A DNA stretch of 40,628 nucleotides from Gracilibacillus oryzae (GCF_009498735.1 NZ_ML762428.1:207495-248122); one strand, 5' to 3'; counted from the stretch's first letter, positions 24,029 to 33,213 are shown. The notes: generated from the sequence alone by a model not told the origin. Numbers and translations: made by a program.

Positions 24029-25915
24029 TTATTTTTTGTCAATTGGCTTTTTCCAGAAACCGATCATCAATGCTGAGACAATCGCACCAATCAGAATAGC
24101 TAGCAGATACATAAACCAGCTTCCTTCAACTGTTGGTATGACGAATATCCCTCCATGAGGTGCTGGCAAACCGATGTTAAATAGTAAAGCCAGTCCACCG
24201 GCAATTGCTGAACCTACTGTCATTGATGGAATAACTCTTCCTGGGTCTGCTGCAGCAAACGGTATCGCTCCTTCGGTAATAAAGAATAAACCTAAGGCAT
24301 AGTTTGTTTTTCCTGCATCTTGTTCTTCCCTGGTAAATTTATTGCGGAAGAAAGTTGTTGCGATAGCTAATGCTAATGGCGGCACCATACCACCTGCCAT
24401 TACAGCAGCGTGTGGGCCAAAGTTTCCTGCTTCAATCATGGCAATACCAAATGTAAAGGCAGTTTTATTAATTGGACCACCCATATCGATTGCCATCATA
24501 CCACCAAGGATAAGACCTAACAATAAGGCATTTGTGCCAGTGAAACCGCCAAGCCAGTTTTCTAAACCAGTCATAATAGCGGCAATTGGTTCGATAATCA
24601 CATAATACATTAACAATCCTGTTACAAATACACTGATTACTGGATAAAATAAAATCGTTTTAATACCATCAAATGCTTTTGGCATACCTGATAATAACTT
24701 TTTCACAAGGACGACAACATAACCGCCTAAGAAACCGGCAATTAAGCCACCAAGGAAACCTGCTCCACCCATTGATGCCATGAAACCACCAATCATTGCT
24801 GGTGCAAAACCTGGACGATCAGCAATACTCATCCCGATAAATCCGGCAAGAACAGCCACCATTAATCCAAACGCATAATCGCCACCGATCGCTTTTAATG
24901 CTGCGGCAAATTCGTTATATGACGCATGATCCGGCTCTGCAGAATGAATACCGAAGAAGAACGAGATCGCAATTAATACCCCGCCACCAACAACAAATGG
25001 AAGCATGTTGGAAACACCATTCATCAAGTGTTTATAAAAACCGGAACGTGCACCGCCGCCAGAGCTTGCAGCTGAACCACTGCCGTCTCCTTCATAAACA
25101 GGAGCGTCACCTTTTACAGCTGATTCAATCAGCTCTTTCGGTTTACGGATTCCGTCTGTTACACCTCTTCGTAATACTTTCTTGCCTGCAAAACGCTCCA
25201 TTTCCACTTTCGTATCTGCAGTGATAATGATCGCTGTTGCATTCGCAATTTCTTCATCTGTTAAACGGTTCTTTACACCATCTGAACCGTTTGTTTCTAC
25301 TTTAATCGATACTCCCAGCTGTTTTGCTGTATCTTTTAAGGAATCTGCAGCCATATAAGTGTGCGCAATTCCGGTTGGACAACCAGTTACAGCTAGAACT
25401 TCCGGGCCGGATGTCTGTGCACTTGCTTCTGCTACTGCCTCTTCTTCTTTTCCTAGCTTTTCTCTCTCTTTTTCATCAATGATTGTTAAGATTTCACTCT
25501 CTGATGTGGCATCAAGTAATTGCTTACGGAAATCTTCGTCAATCAGTAATGTGGATAATCTCGATAATGTTTGCAGGTGATCATTATTTGCACCTTCACT
25601 TGCTGCGATCATAAAGAATAAGTGTGCAGGTTGTGCATCCAGTGATTCATAATCCACCCCTTGCTTAGAGCGAGCAAATGCAATCGATGGAATTTTAACA
25701 GCACTTGTTTTTGCGTGGGGAATAGCTACACTCTCACCAATACCTGTACTGCTTTGATTCTCTCGATCCCAAATTGCCTGTTGAAATGCTTCTTTATCGT
25801 TTAATCTTCCTGCATCAGCTAATTTCTGTGCCATTTCTTTAATGACATCATCTTTAGAAGCTGCTTCAAGATCTAAAATCATAATATCTTGTTTTAATAA
25901 ATCTGTTATATTCAT
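24029..25915 (-). CDS. fruA: PTS fructose transporter subunit IIABC
   Basis: A 628-residue fused enzyme II that imports fructose and delivers fructose 1-phosphate. The IIA domain (about 1-150) has its phosphorylated His67 in AIPHAKT. The IIB domain (about 172-275) has its active Cys179 in TGCPTGIAHTYMAA. The IIC membrane domain (about 295-620) has roughly eight to ten segments, including the conserved GGPINK-type loop. Length and domain order match B. subtilis FruA. It is the last gene of fruR-fruK-fruA; the intergenic gap to fruK is 73 bases and the ribosome site is modest. FruK then phosphorylates the product to fructose 1,6-bisphosphate. Confidence 0.96.
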   Translation of the reverse strand: MNITDLLKQDIMILDLEAASKDDVIKEMAQKLADAGRLNDKEAFQQAIWDRENQSSTGIGESVAIPHAKTSAVKIPSIAFARSKQGVDYESLDAQPAHLFFMIAASEGANNDHLQTLSRLSTLLIDEDFRKQLLDATSESEILTIIDEKEREKLGKEEEAVAEASAQTSGPEVLAVTGCPTGIAHTYMAADSLKDTAKQLGVSIKVETNGSDGVKNRLTDEEIANATAIIITADTKVEMERFAGKKVLRRGVTDGIRKPKELIESAVKGDAPVYEGDGSGSAASSGGGARSGFYKHLMNGVSNMLPFVVGGGVLIAISFFFGIHSAEPDHASYNEFAAALKAIGGDYAFGLMVAVLAGFIGMSIADRPGFAPAMIGGFMASMGGAGFLGGLIAGFLGGYVVVLVKKLLSGMPKAFDGIKTILFYPVISVFVTGLLMYYVIIEPIAAIMTGLENWLGGFTGTNALLLGLILGGMMAIDMGGPINKTAFTFGIAMIEAGNFGPHAAVMAGGMVPPLALAIATTFFRNKFTREEQDAGKTNYALGLFFITEGAIPFAAADPGRVIPSMTVGSAIAGGLALLFNIGLPAPHGGIFVIPTVEGSWFMYLLAILIGAIVSALMIGFWKKPIDKK

Positions 25916-25988
25916 AGCCCCTCAGCCTTTCTTTTATATGTGTGCAGAACTTGTTAATGCTACACTTAGAGCTTTTGCTTCGTTCTGT

Positions 25989-26906
25989 TTATAATTTTGT
26001 AATCTCTACTTCTTTTAGTAAGTTTTCTGCTTCTTCTTTTGTACATAAAGTTTTGGAAAAAGCTGTGGCACTGCCTGAAGCAACAGCGTATTTTGCTGAT
26101 TCTTCTGCATTTTTTGTTTCTTGCCACTTATAAATAAATCCTGCTACAGCAGAGTCTCCTGCGCCTACAGAGTTAATAGCCTTGCCTACTGGTGCACTTA
26201 GCTTAAACACACCAGATGCGCCAACATAAATTGCTCCTTCTTTCGCCATGGAAACAAGGACATGATCAATCTTATTCTCTTGATGCAGGCGTTTTGCAAG
26301 CATGATAATATCTTCATCTGTGTTGACTTCTTCTCCGAAAAGGTCTGCTAATTCGTGATTATTCGGCTTAATAAAAGCTGGACCTGCTTTTATTGCTTCC
26401 TTCAATGCAGCACCACTTGTATCCAGAATTACGGATATCCCCTGCTTGTTTAACATTGTTGTTAATGTCTGATAAGTGTTCTGTGGAAGGGAGCTTGGCA
26501 AACTTCCTGCTAAAACAACCATATCTCCTTGGGAAAGCCCTTGTAGTTTCTCGATAAATTGGTTGTAAGCTTGCTCTGAAATCAATGGTGACTTACCATT
26601 AACCTCTGTTTCCTCACTGCCTGACTTTAATTTAACATTGATTCTTGTATCTTCTTCCAAGGATACAAAATTATGCGGTATGTTAACTTCTGTTAAATAA
26701 TCGGTGATAAATTTACCGGTAAAACCACCAACAAACCCGAGTGCTGTTGATGTCCCACCAAAGCGGTCCAGAACTCGTGATACGTTAATGCCTTTTCCGC
26801 CAGCTTCTTTATAATCCGATTTACTTCTGTTTATTGTATCTTGCTCAAAATTTTCAACTTGTACAACATAGTCTACTGCTGGATTTAATGTAACAGTATA
26901 AATCAT
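25989..26906 (-). CDS. fruK: 1-phosphofructokinase
   Basis: A 305-residue PfkB/ribokinase-family kinase converting fructose 1-phosphate to fructose 1,6-bisphosphate. Visible signatures are GGKGINVSRVL (about 37-47) and the ATP-binding/catalytic NSVGAGDSAVAGF with the catalytic Asp at 251. Length is normal. The GGAGGTGATCA ribosome site lies inside the end of fruR, and the ATG overlaps the fruR stop by four bases, so the two are translationally coupled. Confidence 0.96.
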   Translation of the reverse strand: MIYTVTLNPAVDYVVQVENFEQDTINRSKSDYKEAGGKGINVSRVLDRFGGTSTALGFVGGFTGKFITDYLTEVNIPHNFVSLEEDTRINVKLKSGSEETEVNGKSPLISEQAYNQFIEKLQGLSQGDMVVLAGSLPSSLPQNTYQTLTTMLNKQGISVILDTSGAALKEAIKAGPAFIKPNNHELADLFGEEVNTDEDIIMLAKRLHQENKIDHVLVSMAKEGAIYVGASGVFKLSAPVGKAINSVGAGDSAVAGFIYKWQETKNAEESAKYAVASGSATAFSKTLCTKEEAENLLKEVEITKL

Positions 26907-27658
26907 TGTGTGATCACCTCCAAAGTAGTAATTCCTGTGATGTTTTCTTGTTGCTCGGCCGAGATACCATCTGTCGTTATGATGGTGGCAGCATCAATAT
27001 CCGCTACATTAGCAAAAGAGACTTCACCAAACTTAGTTGGATCAGCGAGCACATAGCAAGTCTGTGATTGCCTCATCGCAGCCTGTTTCACATCCGCTTC
27101 TTCCGGATCAGGTGTTGTCAATCCTTGCAAGGAATGAACTCCATTAATCCCGAGAAAGCACTTATCAAAGCGGTATTCTTTGATGGTTTCTACAGCCTTG
27201 GTGCCAATTAAGGCTGCTGTACCTTTTTTCGCTTTTCCTGCGATTACATATGTTTCTATTTCATATTCAATTAATAGCTGCACATGTGGTATCCCATTTG
27301 TAACAACTACTACAGATTTATCTGCTAAATGCGGTATCATTTGGAGTGTCGATGTTCCTGCATCAATATAGATGGAATCTCCATCTTCAACAAATGAAGC
27401 AGCTTGTTTTGCAATCAGTTCTTTTTCACGTTGATTCTGTGTCGTTTTTTCGAGTATTGTTGGCTCTTCTCTTTTCTTTTTTAAAAGGGATGCCCCGCCA
27501 TGAACTCTTTTAATTAGCTGCTGGTTCTCTAATTCGGTTAAATCGCGGCGAATAGTTGATTCAGAAGCTCCTGTCATCTTACACATTTGATGTACAGAAA
27601 CAATCTCTTTTTCCTTTAACAAAGATAAAATAACTTCCTGCCGTTCCAATGTAAGCAT
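26903..27658 (-). CDS. fruR: DeoR-family transcriptional regulator of the fructose operon
   Basis: A 251-residue repressor. The N-terminal helix-turn-helix (about 1-56, starting MLTLERQEVILSLL and including SESTIRRDLTELE) is followed by the DeoR sugar-phosphate-sensing domain with IYIDAGTST. FruR homologues are relieved by fructose 1-phosphate. The second ATG at 27658 is preferred: the GAGGG site (complement of 27667-27671) is 8 bases from it, but only two from the ATG at 27664. It is the first gene of its operon, so it probably controls itself. A 10-bp-periodic repeat array covers its promoter. Confidence 0.93.
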   Translation of the reverse strand: MLTLERQEVILSLLKEKEIVSVHQMCKMTGASESTIRRDLTELENQQLIKRVHGGASLLKKKREEPTILEKTTQNQREKELIAKQAASFVEDGDSIYIDAGTSTLQMIPHLADKSVVVVTNGIPHVQLLIEYEIETYVIAGKAKKGTAALIGTKAVETIKEYRFDKCFLGINGVHSLQGLTTPDPEEADVKQAAMRQSQTCYVLADPTKFGEVSFANVADIDAATIITTDGISAEQQENITGITTLEVITQ

Positions 27659-27678
27659 TTCCATAACCCTCGACTTCT

Positions 27679-27692
27679 TTTAATCGCTTCCA
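27679..27692 (-). promoter_or_regulatory. Candidate cre (CcpA) site
   Basis: The minus strand reads TGGAAGCGATTAAA, one mismatch from the catabolite-responsive element consensus TGNAANCGNWNNCA. It overlaps the predicted start point of the fru operon, a position from which CcpA would repress. Confidence 0.5.
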
Positions 27693-27695
27693 CAG

Positions 27696-27724
27696 ATTTT
27701 ACAACCATTTTCAATCAATGTCAA
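27696..27724 (-). promoter_or_regulatory. Sigma-A promoter of fruR-fruK-fruA
   Basis: On the minus strand TTGACA (27719-27724), a 17-base spacer and TAAAAT (27696-27701). The -35 lies within the repeat array. Confidence 0.8.
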
Positions 27725-27768
27725 TCATTTTCGCTCAAATATGGTTAATTTCAGTCAATTCCGATCAC
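27709..27768. repeat. 10-bp-periodic direct repeats, probable FruR operator
   Basis: Six consecutive 10-base blocks read on the minus strand, from high to low coordinates: GTGATCGGAA, TTGACTGAAA, TTAACCATAT, TTGAGCGAAA, ATGATTGACA, TTGATTGAAA. Five of them fit TTGANYGAAA, one helical turn apart. DeoR-family regulators commonly bind direct repeats of this size. The array covers the fru -35 and lies just upstream of the divergent transporter promoter. Confidence 0.65.
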
Positions 27769-27797
27769 TTACTTTCATGTATTCTTTTGAAAAAATC

Positions 27798-27806
27798 TGC
27801 TATCAT
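27798..27806 (+). promoter_or_regulatory. Candidate extended -10 promoter for the divergent transporter
   Basis: TGC followed by TATCAT, an extended -10 element 31 bases before the TTG start at 27838. No clear -35 is seen. Confidence 0.4.
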
Positions 27807-27837
27807 AGATGTATCGGCAAAGAAAGAAGGGTTAGGC

Positions 27838-29190
27838 TTGAAGTACAGTTACATTTTTTTCACCATTGTTTTCTTACTGCATATTGCTAACGTGTTATTA
27901 CCAAGTGATTCCTTACAATATGTATTAGGAATCTTAGCATTCCTCATGCTCGTTTTAAGCATTGGTTATGCATCAAATTTATTTAAGATTTTAGGAACAG
28001 TGTTTTCGGCAGCGGGACTTATTTTTTTCTTCACAACAGATTTGAATATTTCCGATGTTGTTCCAATGCTTGCCAATAATTTATCATTGCTTACACTTCT
28101 TGCTGTACTGCCATGGATGAACAGTGTTGTAACTGCAGGTCGATTCGATAAATTATTACAAAATTTACTGAGGGGGAATGTGAAAAACCTTGGTTCCCTT
28201 TATCAAAGAAGCACTGCTGCGATGATGTCACTGACCGCTTTCTTAAATGTATCATCAGCTACCATTGCCCACGATGTCTTGACAGATAATTTAAAACCAA
28301 TTGAGAAGAAAGCTGCCAACAAGTTTATTATGATGACAACATTGCGTGGTTATTCATTGGCATTGCCATGGAGTCCATTAGAGGTATTATTAGCAATGTC
28401 TATTTTTATCACTGGAGTCAGTTATGGAGAATTGTTACCATGGATGATTCTTATCACTATTTTTATGTACTTAGTTGATAGCATGTGGGGCAGGTATTAT
28501 TTCGGGAAGATTTCCTATCCACAAAAAAGTGAGAGTGAAGTTAAAAGAAAAAGTAATCATATTCGAGCAAAACTCATTCAACTAATTATTGCTTTAATCT
28601 CATTTCTCGCATTGGTCATCCTGTCAGGTAATCTATTTAACATGGAATTTATCTTTATTGTTACCATTTTAGTGGTCCCATTTGCCGCATTGTGGGCGTT
28701 TTTCATTAAACGGTGGAAGAGCTTCTGTACAATCGGATGGAATAAGTGGAGAAATAGTGTGAACAATATGCATAACTTTATTGTTTTGTTTGTTACTATG
28801 GCGTTTTTCACAGGCTGCCTGAATGAATCACCTGCTTTATTGATGATCCAGGAACCCGTTCTTTTGGTGGCTGATTATCCTATATTGATTTTGATTATGA
28901 TTCAGTTATTGTTTATGATTTTAAGCATGTTTGGGGTCCATCCAGTTGCAACAATGGGGATAGTTGGCGGGATTAGTCCAATGTTAATCGACATATTAAG
29001 TCCGATGAGCTTAGCTGTTATTTTGGTTACTGCCGGCGTATCAACTGTACCTGTAGGAACATACGGCCTTGTTGTGACTATTATTTCGATGAGTTTAAGA
29101 CAGAGTCCTTATCTGATCACTTTTTATAATTTACTCTATTCTATTGTGTTTGGAGCTGTCGGTATATTCATTGCTTACTGGCTGATTTAA
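27838..29190 (+). CDS. Polytopic membrane transporter of unknown substrate
   Basis: A hydrophobic protein of about 450 residues with roughly eleven membrane segments in two halves around a basic cytoplasmic loop (near residues 220-250 and 295-315). The twofold plan resembles ion-transporter (IT) superfamily anion carriers, but I recognise no specific family. The start is placed at TTG 27838, with GAAGGG (27826-27831) about 6 bases upstream; the frame runs open further back to 27718, but there it crosses promoter and operator sequence. It is transcribed divergently from fruR and shares the repeat array, so control by FruR is possible. A role in sugar or organic acid exchange would be a guess. 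Confidence 0.7.
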   Translation: MKYSYIFFTIVFLLHIANVLLPSDSLQYVLGILAFLMLVLSIGYASNLFKILGTVFSAAGLIFFFTTDLNISDVVPMLANNLSLLTLLAVLPWMNSVVTAGRFDKLLQNLLRGNVKNLGSLYQRSTAAMMSLTAFLNVSSATIAHDVLTDNLKPIEKKAANKFIMMTTLRGYSLALPWSPLEVLLAMSIFITGVSYGELLPWMILITIFMYLVDSMWGRYYFGKISYPQKSESEVKRKSNHIRAKLIQLIIALISFLALVILSGNLFNMEFIFIVTILVVPFAALWAFFIKRWKSFCTIGWNKWRNSVNNMHNFIVLFVTMAFFTGCLNESPALLMIQEPVLLVADYPILILIMIQLLFMILSMFGVHPVATMGIVGGISPMLIDILSPMSLAVILVTAGVSTVPVGTYGLVVTIISMSLRQSPYLITFYNLLYSIVFGAVGIFIAYWLI

Positions 29191-29193
29191 GAC

Positions 29194-29224
29194 GCAATGG
29201 GGATTATTTTTATATCCCCATTGC
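29194..29224. terminator. Hairpin between convergent genes
   Basis: GCAATGGGGAT (29194-29204) pairs with ATCCCCATTGC (29214-29224). The T tracts on either side are poor, so it may act as a shared but imperfect terminator. Confidence 0.6.
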
Positions 29225-29232
29225 TTAATAAA

Positions 29233-30147
29233 CTACTGTACTGATTTTGAATACTGCATTTCTAAGGAAGAAACGAGAAATTTCTTAAACTTTTCCATTA
29301 ATGGTGTAAACAATTGATTTTTACGGTGAATAATATAGATGTGCCTTTCATTTTCATAGTTAGGTAATGCTTTCGCTAGAAGTTTCCCTTCTTTTATCTC
29401 TCGATTAACTGTTAATCTTGGTACGATCGATAGTCCGATATTGGAAGCAATCGCTTCTTTGATTGTCTGAATCGAACCAATCTCCATTGTTACCTTCAAT
29501 TTTGCCCTGTTTTCTACCGCCCACTTATCTGTTAAAATACGGCTCACTGCTTTTTTTTCATGAAGAATAAAAGAATACCTATCAAGCTCTGATATCGTTA
29601 ATGTCTCTAACTGCGACAGTGGATGGTCTGGATGCATAATAATTACCAGCTCGTCTTCCATAACCGGAATCACATTTAATTCCGATTCATGCAGCTGGCC
29701 ATATGCCATTACCCCTAAATCTAACTCATAATTTTTTACCCGTTCTAGAATTGATGGTGCTTTCTTTACCATTAAGGAAACATGCACATTACTGTGTTCT
29801 TTTTGGAATTCTGCTAAATGGAATGGAAGAATATAAGAAGCTGGCGTATAACTCGCACCAAGATGAACTTTTCCCCTGTTTAAACCTTCATACTCTTTCA
29901 TCAGCATTTCTGCTTCCTTCGTTAACTGAACAATCTGGTTGGCATAATGGTAAAATGCACTTCCTGCATCTGTTAAAATCCATTGTTGTGATTTTGTTTT
30001 GTTAAACAGCTGTACACCGAGCGTTTCCTGTAATCGATTGAGATGGAACGTCACTGTTGGCTGCTTTAAATCCAGCAATTCTGCTACTTTTACTAACTTC
30101 CCTAATTGTGCCGTTAATACGAATATCTTTAACTGTTGATGATTCAA
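29233..30147 (-). CDS. LysR-family transcriptional regulator
   Basis: About 304 residues: a winged helix-turn-helix at 1-60 (MNHQQLKIFVLTAQLGKLVK, then the recognition helix near KQPTVTFHLNRL), a linker helix, and a type 2 periplasmic-binding-protein effector domain at about 90-295. TTG 30147 is chosen because the GGAGGAG site (complement of 30158-30164) is about 10 bases away; the GTG at 30156 would be nearly on top of it. It is divergent from the ABC importer operon, with a perfect palindrome between them, so it most likely regulates that operon. The effector is probably the transported substrate or a product of it, not known here. Confidence 0.9.
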   Translation of the reverse strand: MNHQQLKIFVLTAQLGKLVKVAELLDLKQPTVTFHLNRLQETLGVQLFNKTKSQQWILTDAGSAFYHYANQIVQLTKEAEMLMKEYEGLNRGKVHLGASYTPASYILPFHLAEFQKEHSNVHVSLMVKKAPSILERVKNYELDLGVMAYGQLHESELNVIPVMEDELVIIMHPDHPLSQLETLTISELDRYSFILHEKKAVSRILTDKWAVENRAKLKVTMEIGSIQTIKEAIASNIGLSIVPRLTVNREIKEGKLLAKALPNYENERHIYIIHRKNQLFTPLMEKFKKFLVSSLEMQYSKSVQ

Positions 30148-30181
30148 CCTAACCACACTCCTCCATCACTAGCTTAAAACA

Positions 30182-30200
30182 ATATAGATAAAATCTATAT
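30182..30200. promoter_or_regulatory. Perfect 8-3-8 palindrome, candidate LysR binding site
   Basis: ATATAGAT, AAA, ATCTATAT. It lies 35 bases upstream of the LysR start and about 110 bases before the substrate-binding-protein gene, a usual place for a LysR recognition site. It is AT-rich, so chance occurrence cannot be excluded. Confidence 0.6.
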
Positions 30201-30270
30201 ACTAATTAAAAATATTTAGTATTTCTTTACCACCCCTTTACATTCTATTAACAGTAGGTCAATTAATCCT

Positions 30271-30279
30271 TGCTATGCT
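30271..30279 (+). promoter_or_regulatory. Candidate extended -10 promoter of the ABC importer operon
   Basis: TGC followed by TATGCT, 33 bases before the ATG at 30312. The -35 is weak, which suits activation by the LysR protein. Confidence 0.4.
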
Positions 30280-30311
30280 AGGAAATAGATAAAACAAGGA
30301 GGAAGATAAAA

Positions 30312-31337
30312 ATGAAGAAAAAGATTTTAACCCTCGCATTAGGTGTGACATTACTTGCTGTTGGAGGCTGTTCTCAAGGAGAGGCAGATGCAAATACAGA
30401 AGCTTCTGAAGAGCCATTAGTTGTCTATTTGAATGATTTTGATGAAATGATTGAGCCCTTATTCGAAGAAGCTACAGGACATGATATTGAGATTGTAAGC
30501 GGAAATGGCGCTGAAGTTCAGTCACGAATTGAAGCAGAAAAAGGAAATCCAAATTGGGATGTTGTCTGGATGGATGGACAAGCTGCTTTTGCCAGGTGGG
30601 ATAATGAAGGAGTCCTATTAAATGATCTTGATGTAGACAATCTGGCAAACTTAAATGAATTAGGCAAATCACTATTACCAGAATCCAAGAGTTATGTCGC
30701 TACAGGTGCACATGCTGCAAGTGTGATTGTTTATAACACAAATGAAATCTCAGCAGCAGATGCCCCAAAATCATGGAATGACTTAACAAATGCGAACTTA
30801 GAAAATCTTGTCGGCATGGCAGATCCTGCAGTTGCTGCTCCAGCTTATCCATTTGTTTCCTGGTTCTTTGAAGATTTAGGCATGGATGGTGGAAAACAAT
30901 ATTTCACTGACCTTTTTGCAAATGGTGCGAAAGTGTATCCTAAAAATCCTAACATTGCAGAAGCATTATTAAATGGAGATATTCAAGCGGCCGCATTACA
31001 AGAATCAAATGCTTATGGTTTAAAGGCAAAGGGAGAACCGATTGAAGTAGTCTGGCCGGAAGAGGGCGCTCCCGCTTCTGTAAGGTATTTAGGTATTAAT
31101 AAAGAATCAGAGAAAGTAGAAATAGCCAAAGAATTTATTAATTTCTTATTAGAAAAAGAGACACAAACGGAAATGGTTGCAGCAGGTTCAGAAGGATACT
31201 TCAGCCCTACTGTTACTGGTGTAGAAGACTTAGCTGACAGACCGGAAAATGCGAAGCTGTTAATCTCTGATGCTGCATTGGCTGCAGAAAACGAAGCAGA
31301 AGTGAAAGAGTGGTTCGCTGATCAATCAGTAGAATAA
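30312..31337 (+). CDS. ABC importer substrate-binding lipoprotein (Fe3+/AEP/polyamine-type fold)
   Basis: A 341-residue exported lipoprotein. The signal ends in the lipobox AVGGC with lipidated Cys20, then an acidic linker. The body resembles type 2 binding proteins of the iron/thiamine/2-aminoethylphosphonate/polyamine group (NGAEVQSRIEAEKGNPNWDV near 64-83 is typical). AAGGAGG lies about 8 bases before the ATG. It is first in an operon with a fused double permease, an FbpC/PotA-like ATPase and a phosphoesterase. The phosphoesterase suggests a phosphorylated organic substrate, but ferric iron remains an alternative. Confidence 0.88.
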   Translation: MKKKILTLALGVTLLAVGGCSQGEADANTEASEEPLVVYLNDFDEMIEPLFEEATGHDIEIVSGNGAEVQSRIEAEKGNPNWDVVWMDGQAAFARWDNEGVLLNDLDVDNLANLNELGKSLLPESKSYVATGAHAASVIVYNTNEISAADAPKSWNDLTNANLENLVGMADPAVAAPAYPFVSWFFEDLGMDGGKQYFTDLFANGAKVYPKNPNIAEALLNGDIQAAALQESNAYGLKAKGEPIEVVWPEEGAPASVRYLGINKESEKVEIAKEFINFLLEKETQTEMVAAGSEGYFSPTVTGVEDLADRPENAKLLISDAALAAENEAEVKEWFADQSVE

Positions 31338-31399
31338 AGTGAGACTTTGATCAGTGGATGTTCCAGACTTTAGTGCTGTGAAAATTTCCCCTAAAGAAT

Positions 31400-31427
31400 A
31401 GCTTAGCTGTAAAAACGCTAAGCTTTT
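31400..31427 (+). terminator. Intercistronic stem-loop, probable attenuator
   Basis: AGCTTAGC (31400-31407) pairs with GCTAAGCT (31417-31424), followed by only four T. It lies between the binding-protein and permease genes, where such stems often leave more binding protein than permease. Confidence 0.5.
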
Positions 31428-31452
31428 CGATTTCCAGAAAGGAGGTCTTTAA

Positions 31453-33213
31453 ATGAAAGCCTTTATGCACAGATATTTATCACCAAACAGTATAAGCGGT
31501 TGGATTGTCACCATTGTATTAACTATCTTAATACTTGTCCCGCTGATGGCTGTTTTAATGCAAATTTTCTTCCCTGGCCTGTTCTTTGGTGATAACCAAT
31601 TCGCCGGTTGGGAAATACTTTTTCAAATTTTCGAAAGAAAGCTATGGTCTGTTTCGCTGATTAATTCATTAACCCTTGCAACAGGTACAGCAATATTAGG
31701 AACAATCTTAGGCGGAGCATTGGCAATTCTCCGATCTTCAAGGTCTTTCAAAACGGCTGTTGCGCTTGATTTTGCTGCATGGGCACTTTTAATCTTACCA
31801 TCATTTATTCTTGCCCAAGGCTGGATATTATTCGCCAGTGGAAAAGGGATTGCAAATCAATTATTTTCGGTAACATGGATAACAGATCTTGTATTCCAAC
31901 CGTTTGGCTTGATTATGATTATGACATTGTGTAAATTCTCTTATACTTATCTTGCAGTTACGGCAGCACTTGAATGGAATGTGAAAAGATACGGGGAGGC
32001 TGCAAGATTATGCGGTGCCTCCAATTGGACAACATTCTGGACGATACATACACCATTACTGATCCCTGCATTTTTGTCCGGCGCTGCACTTATTTTCATG
32101 GATACAATTGGAGACTTTGGCTTACCAGCATCACTAGCTGCTGTTTACAGCTTTCCAACCCTTCCATATTCCATCTATACCGCTTTATATACAGCACCTA
32201 TCCGTTTCGATATGGCTGGGGTTCTCTCTTTATATTTAGTCGGAATTATTTTTATTGCCATGCTGTTTCAAATGTGGGTACTCAAAAAAGGGAAATTTGA
32301 TTTTATGAATGAACGTGCTGAACGCCAAGTGGCGAAAAAGAGTCGGTACAGTTTTCTTTATACTTTGGTAAATATAGGTTTCCTGTTAATTGCGTTAGGG
32401 ATTCCCATTGGCAGTAATCTTCTCGTATCATTTATGAAAACCATTGGGAACGGTATTTCGATCGGCAATTTCACTCTAGAACATTACAGAATACTATTTC
32501 AATTGGATTCCACAATGCTTGAAGGGTTATCAAATTCATTGCTAATCGCTGGAATAGCCGCAGTAATTGGTATGATTATTGGCTTTTTCATCGGATATGT
32601 TCTCATTTTCACAAATTTCCGGTTAAGCCCGTTAGTTGATTCCCTTTCGATCATATCCTTAGCTGTACCTGGCGTCGTACTCGGGATTGGTTATATATTT
32701 GTCTGGAATCAACCATGGCTTGAACCGCTGGGATTACAGCTTTATGGTACGCCTTGGATTTTAATTTTAGCCAGTGTAGCGGGGGCAATCCCAATTGCGG
32801 CAAGATTAATGATCAGTTCCATGACAAAAATCCCACAAAGTCTGCTGTCTGCAGCTGCCCTTCAAGGCGCTTCCTTTAAGGAACGTATCTTAACTATATT
32901 GATACCATTAATAAGAGCATCATTACTAACTGCTGGCTTAACTGCTTTCGGGACAAGTGTGTTTGATCTCGCTGTTTCAACCATATTGTTTCCACCTGGT
33001 TTTATGACATTGCCTGTTGCTATTAATCAGGCTTTTGATGACCTGGAATATGGTTATGCAACAGCGGCAACCATCTTTAGTGGCACATTTGTCGTGCTTG
33101 TTATTATGGGATTACGCTGGATGATCGAAAAATGGTTTAACAGGAAACAGACATCAAAAGGAGAGATGAAAGAGCATGTCATTACAGGTTCAGAACATAT
33201 CGAAGAATTATAA
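31453..33213 (+). CDS. ABC importer permease, two fused permease modules
   Basis: A 586-residue membrane protein with about twelve segments, formed by two permease domains in tandem as in FbpB/ThiP. Each half has an EAA-type coupling loop: EAARLCGASNWTTFWTI near residue 185 and AAALQGASFKERILTILI near residue 475. The strong AAAGGAGGTC site precedes ATG 31453. The 3' end overlaps the ATPase gene by 38 bases. It forms the channel of the importer whose binding protein is encoded upstream. Confidence 0.92.
   Translation: MKAFMHRYLSPNSISGWIVTIVLTILILVPLMAVLMQIFFPGLFFGDNQFAGWEILFQIFERKLWSVSLINSLTLATGTAILGTILGGALAILRSSRSFKTAVALDFAAWALLILPSFILAQGWILFASGKGIANQLFSVTWITDLVFQPFGLIMIMTLCKFSYTYLAVTAALEWNVKRYGEAARLCGASNWTTFWTIHTPLLIPAFLSGAALIFMDTIGDFGLPASLAAVYSFPTLPYSIYTALYTAPIRFDMAGVLSLYLVGIIFIAMLFQMWVLKKGKFDFMNERAERQVAKKSRYSFLYTLVNIGFLLIALGIPIGSNLLVSFMKTIGNGISIGNFTLEHYRILFQLDSTMLEGLSNSLLIAGIAAVIGMIIGFFIGYVLIFTNFRLSPLVDSLSIISLAVPGVVLGIGYIFVWNQPWLEPLGLQLYGTPWILILASVAGAIPIAARLMISSMTKIPQSLLSAAALQGASFKERILTILIPLIRASLLTAGLTAFGTSVFDLAVSTILFPPGFMTLPVAINQAFDDLEYGYATAATIFSGTFVVLVIMGLRWMIEKWFNRKQTSKGEMKEHVITGSEHIEEL

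Noticed and set aside
27718-27837. Longer N-terminus for the divergent transporter (ATG 27718)
   Set aside because: It would run through the repeat array and promoter and has no ribosome site; TTG 27838 has a GAAGGG site and begins just before the first membrane segment.
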